The translations under genes were made by a program, and so were the position numbers. A DNA stretch of 11,206 bases from Propionibacteriales bacterium (lineage in GTDB: Bacteria; Actinomycetota; Actinomycetes; Propionibacteriales; Propionibacteriaceae): positions 1 through 11,206 of the forward strand of contig JAKDKP010000023.1 of the NCBI GenBank assembly GCA_030453285.1, given 5' to 3'. The notes below the pieces were generated by a model that was not told the origin of the DNA, did not search any database, and saw nothing but the letters and a program-made list of their open reading frames with translations. Positions 1 through 7,556 of this stretch are shown in pieces (position 1 is the stretch's first letter; each line of letters begins with the position of its first letter).

Positions 1-2
1 CC

Positions 3-700
3 GGCCTGGGCGGCGGGGACCGGGGTGATCAGGCCTGCCTGCAGGTGATCATCGACGGCTCCGTCGTGGCCTCGGCAACCGGCAGCAACTCCGAACCGAT
101 CGTCACCCGGTTCCTCGATCTCGAAGCGCATCGCGGCAAGGAGGCAACCCTGGTGATCAAGGACGACGCACGTGGGGCGTGGGGGCACCTCAACTGTGAC
201 GCCATCTGGTTCACCGATCGGGAGGACACCCTCTTCGAGAACTGGGATCAGGGTTTCCAGGGCTGGACGACCACCGGCACCGCGTTCGGCAAGGGCCCCG
301 TCACGGCCGCGGAGACTCCGGAGGATTTCCGGCGTCCGGTTGGCATCCGGACCGATCTGAACGTCCAGGGCAACTTCGCCACCTCCTTCAATTTTCGAGG
401 CAACGGCGACGGTGAGCAGGGCACCTTGACCAGCGCCGAGTTCACCATCGACCGACGGTTCGTCACCGCCTGGGTGGGTGGTGGCAGCCATCGCGAGCAG
501 ACCTGCCTCAACGTGATCATCGGCGACGATGTGGTGGCCACCGCCACCGGCACCGACATCGAGCCGGTCACCGCCATCTCGATGGACGTGGGCCGCCACC
601 GGGGCAAGAAGGCCCGGATCCAGATCGTCGACGCGCACACCGGCGGCTGGGGTCACATCAACGTCGACCGCATCATCTTCAGTGACCGGCCGGTCCGCCG
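3..700 (+). repeat. Tandem beta-sandwich (carbohydrate-binding-like) repeats within the glycosidase gene
   Basis: Two copies of one protein module lie head to tail. The second, about 225-700, is complete at roughly 150 residues: it opens with FENWDQGFQGW, passes GTLTS and a VGGG turn, and closes with GGWGHINVD. The first, 3 to about 227, keeps only its last part, with matching GGG, ACLQVIIDG and GAWGHLNCD segments; its start is outside the window. Similar modules occur before GH32 and GH116 catalytic domains in other bacteria, so a glycan-binding role is a reasonable inference but not shown. Confidence 0.75.
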
Positions 701-2609
701 GCTCCCCGTCGCCCGGCGTCCCGATGGCGGCAGCTTCGCACTGGGACTGCTGGACCGCGAGGCCTCCGATGTCGCGGTGACCGTGCGGCCGTCGATCACT
801 GCTGCCGATACACCGGACGGATTGTTCGACGGACCCGAGGCCCCGCTGGAGGTGGACGGCGCCACCCCGCAGGTCGGGACGGTCTCCACCCGATTCACCC
901 TGGCCGCGAGGGAGGACCGGACCGTACGGTTCGCCTTCGGTTGGTTCTTCCCGACCCTACGCCCAGAACACTTCACCCAACTCGTCGACGGGGCCAAGCT
1001 GCGACGGGAGTACGTCAACCGCTTCGACTCTGCTCGTGCCGTTGTTGATCATGTTGCCACCGAGGTCGAACGGCTGACAGCTGCGACTCGGGCGTGGGTG
1101 ACGGCCTGGTACGAGGATTCGACCCTGCCGCACTGGTTCCTGGAACGGACCCTGGCCACCGCTGCCACCTTGGCCACCAGCACCTGCTACCGCCGCGACA
1201 AGGGGCGATTCTACGCCTGGGAGGGCACCTACTGCTGCACCGGCACCTGCCAACACGTGTGGAACTACGCCCAGGCCATCGGTCGGCTGTTCCCGGCACT
1301 GGAACGCGACACCCGGGAGCGCGTCGATCTCGGTGTGGCGTTCCGGGAGAACGGCGAGATGGGCAACCGTGGTGAGGGTGGTGACCTCACCCGAGACGCC
1401 TACGCCGACGGGCAGTGTGGCACGATCCTGCGCTTCTACCGTGAGCACCAGATGAGTCCCGACAAGCGTTTCCTGGAACGCAACTGGACCAAGATCAAGA
1501 AGTCGGTGGAGTTCGTCGTCGACCAGTTCGACGGCGCCGAAGGGGACGCGATCGACGGAATCCTTCGCGGCAGTCAGTGGAACACCCTCGACGGTGCCTG
1601 GTTCGGAGAGATTCCGTGGCTGAGTGGCCTCTACATCGCCTCTCTCCGGGCCGCGGCGGCGATGGCCGGCGAGATCGGCGACGACGCGGCGGTCCAACGG
1701 TGGACCACCGTCGCCGAGCAGGGCTCTGCCTTCCTGTCGTCGCAGTTGTTCAACCCCGACTACGGCTACTTCGTGCACCGGGTCGATCCCGTCCGCAAGG
1801 GTGCGGCCAACACCAATCGGGGTTGCCACATCGACCAGATGTACGGACAGACCTACGCCAGCCAACTCGGCCTGCCACGGGTGTTCGACCAAGATCAGTC
1901 CAGGACGGCGTTGGGCAAGCTCTACGCCAACAACTTCCTGACCGATCCTGGCTCGTACCGACCACCGGGCATCGGCCCGAGCCGCGTCTTTGCGACCAAG
2001 GACGAGCCGGGGGTGATCATGACCACCTGGCCGTACGGTGGCTCGGACGAGTCCGGTGGTCACGGCTACTTCAACGAGGTGTGGACCGGGCAGGAGCATC
2101 AGTTCGCCGCGCACCTCTTTGCCGAGGGGCTGACCGCCGAAGGGCTGGCGGTGACCAAGGCGATCCATGATCGTCACCACGGCAGCAAACGCAACCCGTA
2201 CAACGAAATCGAGGCCAGTGATCACTACGCCCGAGCGATGATGGGCTTCGGGGTCTACCTAGCTGCCATCGGGTACGAGTACCACGGCCCCAAGGGCCAT
2301 CTGGGCTTCGCGCCGCGGATCGGCCCCGAGGACTTCCGCGGGGCGTTCACCGCCGCCGAAGGCTGGGGCTCCTACCGGCAGACCCGGGGTGCCGGCCAAC
2401 TGAAGGCCGAGATCGAGGTGCGGTACGGGAAGCTGCGGTTGGTGACGCTGGCATTCCAGACCGATGGGCCCGCTCAGGCCGTCACCGTCACCCATCAGGG
2501 ACAGCCCGTCCCGGCCGAGCTGAAGGCCGACGGCAGCCGGTCTCTGGTCACCCTGGGCAGCCCGATGGTGATCGCCAGCGGTGCCAGCCTGAAGGTCGAG
2601 CTCACCTGA
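3..2609 (+). CDS. GH116-type glycoside hydrolase (DUF608 catalytic domain), 5'-truncated
   Basis: Probable retaining exo-glycosidase; known GH116 members act on beta-glucosides, beta-xylosides or glucosylceramide, and the substrate here cannot be read from sequence. The frame is open to the window edge and residues before the GTG at 45 continue a repeat found intact further on, so that GTG is internal and the true start lies upstream. Numbering from codon 45: beta-sandwich repeats to about residue 219, a GH116 N-terminal beta-domain around 225-320 (the segment ending FAFGWFFP is typical), an (alpha/alpha)6 catalytic domain about 365-770, and a small C-terminal beta region. E393 in the WEG motif matches the family nucleophile, and D516 in NTLD matches the acid/base Asp of the TxxD-like motif; both matches are from memory of TxGH116 and GBA2. 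Cysteines cluster just after WEG. A signal peptide cannot be judged. The next gene starts 48 bp downstream and appears to have its own promoter. GH116 assignment is fairly sure; specificity is unknown. Confidence 0.8.
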   Translation, partial: GLGGGDRGDQACLQVIIDGSVVASATGSNSEPIVTRFLDLEAHRGKEATLVIKDDARGAWGHLNCDAIWFTDREDTLFENWDQGFQGWTTTGTAFGKGPVTAAETPEDFRRPVGIRTDLNVQGNFATSFNFRGNGDGEQGTLTSAEFTIDRRFVTAWVGGGSHREQTCLNVIIGDDVVATATGTDIEPVTAISMDVGRHRGKKARIQIVDAHTGGWGHINVDRIIFSDRPVRRLPVARRPDGGSFALGLLDREASDVAVTVRPSITAADTPDGLFDGPEAPLEVDGATPQVGTVSTRFTLAAREDRTVRFAFGWFFPTLRPEHFTQLVDGAKLRREYVNRFDSARAVVDHVATEVERLTAATRAWVTAWYEDSTLPHWFLERTLATAATLATSTCYRRDKGRFYAWEGTYCCTGTCQHVWNYAQAIGRLFPALERDTRERVDLGVAFRENGEMGNRGEGGDLTRDAYADGQCGTILRFYREHQMSPDKRFLERNWTKIKKSVEFVVDQFDGAEGDAIDGILRGSQWNTLDGAWFGEIPWLSGLYIASLRAAAAMAGEIGDDAAVQRWTTVAEQGSAFLSSQLFNPDYGYFVHRVDPVRKGAANTNRGCHIDQMYGQTYASQLGLPRVFDQDQSRTALGKLYANNFLTDPGSYRPPGIGPSRVFATKDEPGVIMTTWPYGGSDESGGHGYFNEVWTGQEHQFAAHLFAEGLTAEGLAVTKAIHDRHHGSKRNPYNEIEASDHYARAMMGFGVYLAAIGYEYHGPKGHLGFAPRIGPEDFRGAFTAAEGWGSYRQTRGAGQLKAEIEVRYGKLRLVTLAFQTDGPAQAVTVTHQGQPVPAELKADGSRSLVTLGSPMVIASGASLKVELT

Positions 2610-2645
2610 CTGATCGCGACCCGACCGTGGCAAGGGGCGGCTGGC

Positions 2646-2651
2646 TATGAT
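2646..2651 (+). promoter_or_regulatory. -10 element TATGAT of a probable leaderless promoter for the tricorn gene
   Basis: TATGAT fits the actinobacterial -10 pattern TANNNT and ends 6 nt before the ATG at 2658, which would place transcription initiation at or next to the A of the start codon. No convincing -35 box is seen. The only purine-rich Shine-Dalgarno-like run (around 2632-2637) lies about 20 nt from the ATG, too far for normal use. Confidence 0.6.
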
Positions 2652-2657
2652 CGGGCC

Positions 2658-5600
2658 ATGAGCCTTGGTTACCTGCGTTTCCCCCACCTGCATGGCGATC
2701 TGATCACCTTTGTCGCCGCCGACGACGTGTGGCTTGCCCCGGTCTCCGGCGGTCGGGCGTGGCGTCTGACCAACGACGCCAGCCCGACCTCGAACCCCCG
2801 CTTCTCACCCGACGGGCAGCACATCGCCTACGTGTCCACCCGAGACGGGCACCACGAGGTGATGGTGGTGGCCACCGACGGCGGCTCTCCGCAACGGCTG
2901 ACCTGGTGGGCGACCGCCAACACCCGCGTGCTGGGCTGGACCGCCGACGGGCGGGTGCTGGCGGCCAGCAACGGGGGTGAGGCCAACCTGCGGCATGCGG
3001 TGGTCAAGGCGGTCTCCCTCGACGGCACCGTCGAGCGTCTCCCGTACGGGATGGCATCGGGGTTGGCGATTCATCCGAAGGGTGCCATTGCGGTCACCAC
3101 GCCGTGGAGCCGTCCGCCGGCGCACTGGAAGCGTTACCGCGGCGGGACAGCCCCGCGGTTGTGGCTCGACAAGACCGGGCGTGGCCGCTGGAACCATCTG
3201 CTGCCCGAGGAGGAGGCCGGCCTGGTCGATCCGATGTGGGTCGGTGACACGCTGGTGTTCACCAGCGACCGCGGCGCGCGCTTCCCCGAGCACGCCGACG
3301 AGCAGGCCAATCTCTGGACCTGGGAATCTCCCGGCAAGGGGGAGCCGAACCAACTGACCCACCAGGACACCACGCTCGGCTACGTCCGTGACGCGTCCAC
3401 CGATGGGGAGCGGATCATCTGGCACAGCCGCGGACGCCTGTTCGTGCTGGACAGCCTCGACAGCGAGCCGCGCGAGATCGACCTGACGCTGGCCGGCGTC
3501 GACCCGACGACTCGCAGCCTGGTGGCCACCGAGAACCTCGAGGCGCTGCGTCCTGATCATGGAGGCGACGCCAGCGTGGTCGAGTGGCGTGGAGCGGCCT
3601 ACCTGGTGAGCCACCGGGAGGGTCCGGCGCGCGCCGTGGTTGCTACCGATGGCGTACGGGTTCGCGAACCCCAGCCGCTGGGCGACACCGGCAAGATCGT
3701 GCTGGTCAGCGACGCCGCCGGTGAGGATCGAATCGAGGTGCATGCGCGGCACGGGGACGCCGAACCGCAGGTGCTGGTCACCAAGGTGGGGCGTGTTCTC
3801 TGCCTGCAGGCAGATCCGCAGGGGCGTCGGGTCGCCTGGATCAGCCACGACGGCACGATCGCGGTGGTCGATGTGACCACCGGTCGGCGTCGCGGACTGG
3901 GCGAGAGTCTCGAGGGGGAGGCGACCGGGCTGACGTTCTCACCCGACGGGCGTCACCTGGCGTGGAGCCAACCGACGGCCTTCCACACAGGGCAACTGAT
4001 GGCTGTTGATCTTGATGCTCGTCGAGGCAGCCCGGTCTCCCTGACCAGCGGCAGGTTCGATGATCGTGAGCCGGCGTTCACCGCTGACGGCAAGTACCTC
4101 ACCTTCCTGTCCGCGCGCACCTTCGACCCGGTGTACGACGCGCACACCTTCGACCTGTCGTTCGGTTCCTCGGTGCGCCCCTGGTTGGCGCCGCTGTCGG
4201 CCACCGAGCCCGCTCCGTTCGGGCCGAGTGCGGACGGGTGGCGGTTGAGCAAGCCTGCCGAGGAGAGGTCCGAGGCCGACAGCAGCGTGGTCGATGCCGC
4301 CCAGAGGTCCGAGAAGGCGGCGCCCTCGGCTGACCTGGACGCCGACGGTTTCGAGGAGCGGATCATCCCGTTCCCCGTGCCCTCGGGGGATTTCCGTTCC
4401 CTGCAGGCGGTCAAGGGTGGTGTGCTGTGGATTCGTGAATCGGTCGACCATGGACAACTCGGCACCACCCGTTCCGGGGTGACCGGTGATGATCCGGCCG
4501 ACGTCGTCGAGCTCTACTCCTTCACCACGCGCCGGGTGGACACCCTGGTCGACAAGGTCGATGAGGTCCGCGTCAGTGGTGACGGCGAACGGATGGTCGT
4601 CCGGGAGGGCGAGACTGTCACCGTACGACCCACCGATCGCAAGATGGAGCCCGAGGACAAGGACCTGGTCACTGTTGATCTTGGTCGGCTCCGTCGCCAA
4701 CTCCAGCCTCGTACGGAGTGGCACCAGATGTACGACGAGAACGCCCGGATCATGCGTGATCACTTCTGGCGTGAAGACATGGACGGCGTCGACTGGAAAG
4801 CCGTCGTCGATCGCTATCGGTCGCTGGTCGACCGTCTCGCCACCCATGATGATCTGGTCGATGTGCTGTGGGAGTGCGTGGGTGAGTTGAATACCTCACA
4901 CGCGTACGTCCAGCCCGGCAACCCACCCGGCGATGCCGAGCGGAAGCTCGGCCTGCTCGGAGTTGATCTTGCTCGTACGACCGACGGCTGGGCGATCGCT
5001 CGGGTGCTGCCCGGCGAGTCCTCCGACCCCGACGCCCGGTCGCCACTGCGCGCGGCAGGGGTTGATGCTCAGCCCGGGGACCTGGTCGTCGCGGTGGACG
5101 GTCAGCCGGTCGACGAGACGTTCGGGCCTGCGGCCGGTCTGGTCGGTGCGGCCGAGAAGCCGGTCGAGCTCACGTTGCGCCGCAAGGGCACCGATCGTCG
5201 TGTCGTGGTGGTCCCGCTGGCCGACGAGGAGACGCTGCGCTACCAGGACTGGGTTCGCAGTCGCAATGCCTACGTCGCGGAGAAGAGCGAGGGGCGACTG
5301 GGCTACCTGCACATCCCGGACATGATGAGCAAGGGCTGGGCGCAGTTGTTCCGCGATCTCAGCCGGGCCAGCCGGGCCGAAGGCATCGTGGTCGACGTCC
5401 GCTACAACCGCGGCGGGCACACCAGTGCGCTGGTGATCGAACAACTCGCTCGCCGGATCATCGGCTACCAGGCCGGTCGGCACATGGCCACCGCAGAGAG
5501 CTATCCGTCGCCGGCACCGCGAGGGCCGTTGGCGTTCGTCGCCAACGAGTTCTCCGGCTCCGACGGGGACATCGTCAACGCAGCCGCCCAGTCCCTGGGC

Positions 5601-5915
5601 CTCGGGCCGGTGATCGGCGTCCGCACCTGGGGTGGTGTGGTCGGCATCGACGGCCGCTTCTCCCTCGTTGACGGCACCGGCATCACCCAGCCCCGCTACG
5701 TGTGCTGGTTCGACAACTACGGCTACGGCGTCGAGAACCACGGGGTCGATCCCGACATCGAGGTGCAGGTCCCACCCGGCGATTTCGATGGCGAGGCCGA
5801 CCTGCAACTCGACCGGGCGATCAAGGAGCTGCTGTCCCGACTGCGGAAGTCACCGGCCGTCGTACCACCGGAACTGCCTGAGCCCAAGGTGCGCCCTGGA
5901 GGGCAGGACGGGTAG
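2658..5915 (+). CDS. Tricorn-type protease (S41 family), full length
   Basis: Cytoplasmic self-assembling serine protease; family members degrade oligopeptides, such as those released by larger proteases, into short fragments. The length of 1085 residues is close to archaeal tricorn. Order: N-terminal beta-propeller repeats from residue 1 (blades with FSPDGxxIAY-type motifs), a second propeller to about residue 680 that includes a charged low-complexity segment near 515-565, a C1 core domain about 685-765, a PDZ domain about 772-858, and a C2 catalytic domain to the end. S747-H748 (NTSHAYV), nucleophile S968 (SGSDGD) and E1026 (GVENHGVDPD) match tricorn S745, H746, S965 and E1023 within a few positions, so it should be active. 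The position matching the P1-specificity Asp936 appears to be Gln938. Start chosen because MSLGYLRFPHLHGD is a canonical tricorn N-terminus and a -10 box lies just upstream. The 3' end overlaps the convergent gene by 66 bp. No tricorn-interacting aminopeptidase gene is in the window. Confidence 0.95.
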   Translation: MSLGYLRFPHLHGDLITFVAADDVWLAPVSGGRAWRLTNDASPTSNPRFSPDGQHIAYVSTRDGHHEVMVVATDGGSPQRLTWWATANTRVLGWTADGRVLAASNGGEANLRHAVVKAVSLDGTVERLPYGMASGLAIHPKGAIAVTTPWSRPPAHWKRYRGGTAPRLWLDKTGRGRWNHLLPEEEAGLVDPMWVGDTLVFTSDRGARFPEHADEQANLWTWESPGKGEPNQLTHQDTTLGYVRDASTDGERIIWHSRGRLFVLDSLDSEPREIDLTLAGVDPTTRSLVATENLEALRPDHGGDASVVEWRGAAYLVSHREGPARAVVATDGVRVREPQPLGDTGKIVLVSDAAGEDRIEVHARHGDAEPQVLVTKVGRVLCLQADPQGRRVAWISHDGTIAVVDVTTGRRRGLGESLEGEATGLTFSPDGRHLAWSQPTAFHTGQLMAVDLDARRGSPVSLTSGRFDDREPAFTADGKYLTFLSARTFDPVYDAHTFDLSFGSSVRPWLAPLSATEPAPFGPSADGWRLSKPAEERSEADSSVVDAAQRSEKAAPSADLDADGFEERIIPFPVPSGDFRSLQAVKGGVLWIRESVDHGQLGTTRSGVTGDDPADVVELYSFTTRRVDTLVDKVDEVRVSGDGERMVVREGETVTVRPTDRKMEPEDKDLVTVDLGRLRRQLQPRTEWHQMYDENARIMRDHFWREDMDGVDWKAVVDRYRSLVDRLATHDDLVDVLWECVGELNTSHAYVQPGNPPGDAERKLGLLGVDLARTTDGWAIARVLPGESSDPDARSPLRAAGVDAQPGDLVVAVDGQPVDETFGPAAGLVGAAEKPVELTLRRKGTDRRVVVVPLADEETLRYQDWVRSRNAYVAEKSEGRLGYLHIPDMMSKGWAQLFRDLSRASRAEGIVVDVRYNRGGHTSALVIEQLARRIIGYQAGRHMATAESYPSPAPRGPLAFVANEFSGSDGDIVNAAAQSLGLGPVIGVRTWGGVVGIDGRFSLVDGTGITQPRYVCWFDNYGYGVENHGVDPDIEVQVPPGDFDGEADLQLDRAIKELLSRLRKSPAVVPPELPEPKVRPGGQDG

Positions 5916-7394
5916 CCGGAGGTCGCCCAGCCAGTCCCAGAGCAGGTGGCCGTCTGCGGCCAGGGCGGCTTCGTCGGCGTCGGCCAGGTTGGTGATCCAG
6001 GCGCTGCTGCGTCGCAGAGCACCGAGTCTCAGGGCATGATCAAGTGTGCGCCGGAGGTCGGCCAGTGACGCATGATCGGTCCAACATGCGGCGTAGGTGT
6101 CGAGGACTCGATCGAGCAGCGGATGTTCGATGTTCAGACCCGCTGGCTTGTCGGGGACCGACCACAGGTGGCGGCATTCGACGACCATGACGGTCATGGA
6201 CAGGAAGGGATGCGTCCACGCGGCGCCGCCGAAGTCGATGAAGCGGAAGCGTTCGGGAGAGTCGGCGGGCAGTATGTTGCCCGGCCACAGGTCGCCGTGG
6301 TCGAGGCAGTGGGGCACCGGTGATGCGGCGAGGTGGCGGCCAGCCTCTTCGATGCCGGGCAGGCAGGCAGTCATCTCATCGCGCTGGTCGGCCGATATGT
6401 GTCGAGGGTCGTCGGCGGGGAGTCGATGGAGTTCTCCTGCCTGTGCTTCGGCCTGATGTGCGGCTGTGGATGGATCCCAGCGGGGCAGGCCCGCAATGTC
6501 TGCCGCCGCCGCGTGGCCGATGGTGGCGCGTTGGAGTCGGGCGTAGTCGGTGACAAGGGCCAGGACGGTATCGAGGTCGAGTCCGCGCGTACCCGGGTCG
6601 GCTGCGTACAGGGTGAGGCCTCGATCGGGGACGAGCCAACGGCCGTTCTCGGTGTCGACCGCCATCGGTGAGTCCACCTGATCGGGCGAGCAGCCGGACG
6701 CAAACGCGGTGACTCGGCCCTCATGTCGTCGAGCGCGACCCACCTTTTTGATCATGACGTCGCCCTTGTCGGTGGGGATGCGCCACACCGTTGACCAGGA
6801 ATGGTGCGAGACCTTGATGGCCGGGCCCGTGATGATCCGTCCCAGTGCTTCGAGTTCGTTCCGTGCCCACTGCTCGGTGGTCAGTGCGGTTGGATCCGAG
6901 CCTGCTGCCGCCATCGGCCGGGGAGGGCGCAGGATCATTTGCTGCCGGTCCTGCGTGATGGGCCCGACAGGCTCGAACCGCAGTCGCTCGTACAGACGTC
7001 GGGCGCCGGGATTGTCCGTTTCGACATCGAGAGTCACGGGCAGGTCCGCGGCCGCTGCGGTCTTGGTCACCTGGCCGATGATTGCCGTTCCGATGCCGTG
7101 ATTCTGGAAGTCAGGAAGGACCTGGAGCCCGGCGATCTCCACGTGGGTGTCCGTGGTGACGATGCGTGCGCGGCCGACGTCTGTTCTGTCGATGGTGATC
7201 ACGTAGGTGATGCTGTTCTCCGGACCGCCAGCAACTTGATCATCGGCATCCTCCACCAGACCGGCACGGAACGTGTCTGGATCCCAATCGGGACCCCGTG
7301 CGTAGCGGATCTCGTTGGACAGCAGGACGACGTCGGCCAGGAACTCGACATCGGATGTGGTGGCCCGCCTCAGTCGAGGGGCGATCTCTGTCAT
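5850..7394 (-). CDS. Fused GNAT N-acetyltransferase and aminoglycoside phosphotransferase-like kinase
   Basis: Two enzyme domains in one 514-residue chain. Residues about 6-155 form a complete GNAT fold: the acetyl-CoA loop QNHGIGTA is at 97-104 and the NPGARRLYERLRF helix-strand at 128-140. A Pro/Ala-rich linker at about 156-172 leads to an APH/choline-kinase-like domain, about 173-500. This has an ATP-binding lysine pair K216/K217, the Brenner motif HGDLWPGN at 366-373 (catalytic D368, N373) and metal-binding D387 in IDFG. Both halves look catalytically competent. The architecture recalls the bifunctional aminoglycoside-modifying enzyme AAC(6')-APH(2''), but nothing shows an antibiotic substrate; a small-molecule or metabolite substrate is equally possible. 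No Shine-Dalgarno is seen; a -10-like TAGCAT lies 6 nt before the ATG. The last 66 bp overlap the end of the tricorn gene on the other strand. Domain calls are firm, function is not. Confidence 0.88.
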   Translation of the reverse strand: MTEIAPRLRRATTSDVEFLADVVLLSNEIRYARGPDWDPDTFRAGLVEDADDQVAGGPENSITYVITIDRTDVGRARIVTTDTHVEIAGLQVLPDFQNHGIGTAIIGQVTKTAAAADLPVTLDVETDNPGARRLYERLRFEPVGPITQDRQQMILRPPRPMAAAGSDPTALTTEQWARNELEALGRIITGPAIKVSHHSWSTVWRIPTDKGDVMIKKVGRARRHEGRVTAFASGCSPDQVDSPMAVDTENGRWLVPDRGLTLYAADPGTRGLDLDTVLALVTDYARLQRATIGHAAAADIAGLPRWDPSTAAHQAEAQAGELHRLPADDPRHISADQRDEMTACLPGIEEAGRHLAASPVPHCLDHGDLWPGNILPADSPERFRFIDFGGAAWTHPFLSMTVMVVECRHLWSVPDKPAGLNIEHPLLDRVLDTYAACWTDHASLADLRRTLDHALRLGALRRSSAWITNLADADEAALAADGHLLWDWLGDLRLPVLPSRAHLGLRQFRWYDGR

Positions 7395-7400
7395 GCCGGG

Positions 7401-7406
7401 ATGCTA
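7401..7406 (-). promoter_or_regulatory. -10-like TAGCAT of a probable leaderless promoter for the GNAT-kinase gene
   Basis: On the minus strand TAGCAT matches TANNNT and is separated from the ATG (7394) by exactly 6 nt. There is no Shine-Dalgarno in the 20 nt before the start. No clear -35 hexamer is visible. Confidence 0.5.
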
Positions 7407-7480
7407 GTGACGCCGGCACCTCGGCGCATCCAGATTTCGCCGATCAGGGCGCGTCCGGAGCTGCCCGGGGAACTCCAATA

Positions 7481-7542
7481 TTCGACGTCCAGACGTCGCT
7501 TCTGCCGCGTGTCGCTCTGCCGGGGGCCATCTGGACGTCGAA
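7481..7542. repeat. 62-bp element: 13-bp perfect inverted repeats around a tandem direct repeat
   Basis: The arms TTCGACGTCCAGA (7481-7493) and TCTGGACGTCGAA (7530-7542) are perfect inverse complements 36 nt apart. Between them are two near-identical direct copies, GTCGCTTCTGCC (7495-7506) and GTCGCTCTGCC (7511-7521), differing by one base insertion. The left arm also starts a smaller palindrome, CGACGT-CCAG-ACGTCG, at 7483-7498. The element begins 14 nt after the stop codon of the DUF4032 gene, so it could act as a terminator or 3' stem-loop; it lacks a clear U-tract. It could also be a short dispersed repeat or a regulator-binding site for the gene starting at 7394. The rest of the 162-nt gap shows nothing else. 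Confidence 0.6.
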
Positions 7543-7556
7543 AATCGGGTGAGCGG

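Noticed and set aside
45..47. GTG at 45 as the start of the glycosidase gene.
   Set aside because: In-frame codons before it continue the module that is repeated intact at 225-700, and no stop occurs up to the window edge; the gene simply begins earlier.
1560..1592. Possible loss of the GH116 nucleophile, because Arg precedes Gly-Ser-Gln in the DGILRGSQ segment.
   Set aside because: This segment matches the acid/base region (NTLD, D516). The nucleophile is expected about 120-150 residues earlier, where WEG (E393) is intact.
957..2225. Long minus-strand open frame of 422 codons inside the glycosidase gene.
   Set aside because: It has no recognisable domains and lies wholly antisense to a well-supported enzyme; it is a product of GC-rich codon bias.
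2632..2637. AAGGGG as a ribosome-binding site for tricorn.
   Set aside because: About 20 nt from the ATG, too distant; the -10 box next to the start explains the layout better.
2805..3848. Minus-strand open frame opposite the tricorn propeller (similar ones at 3939-4847 and 4896-5807).
   Set aside because: Antisense shadow of conserved tricorn domains, with no family features of its own.
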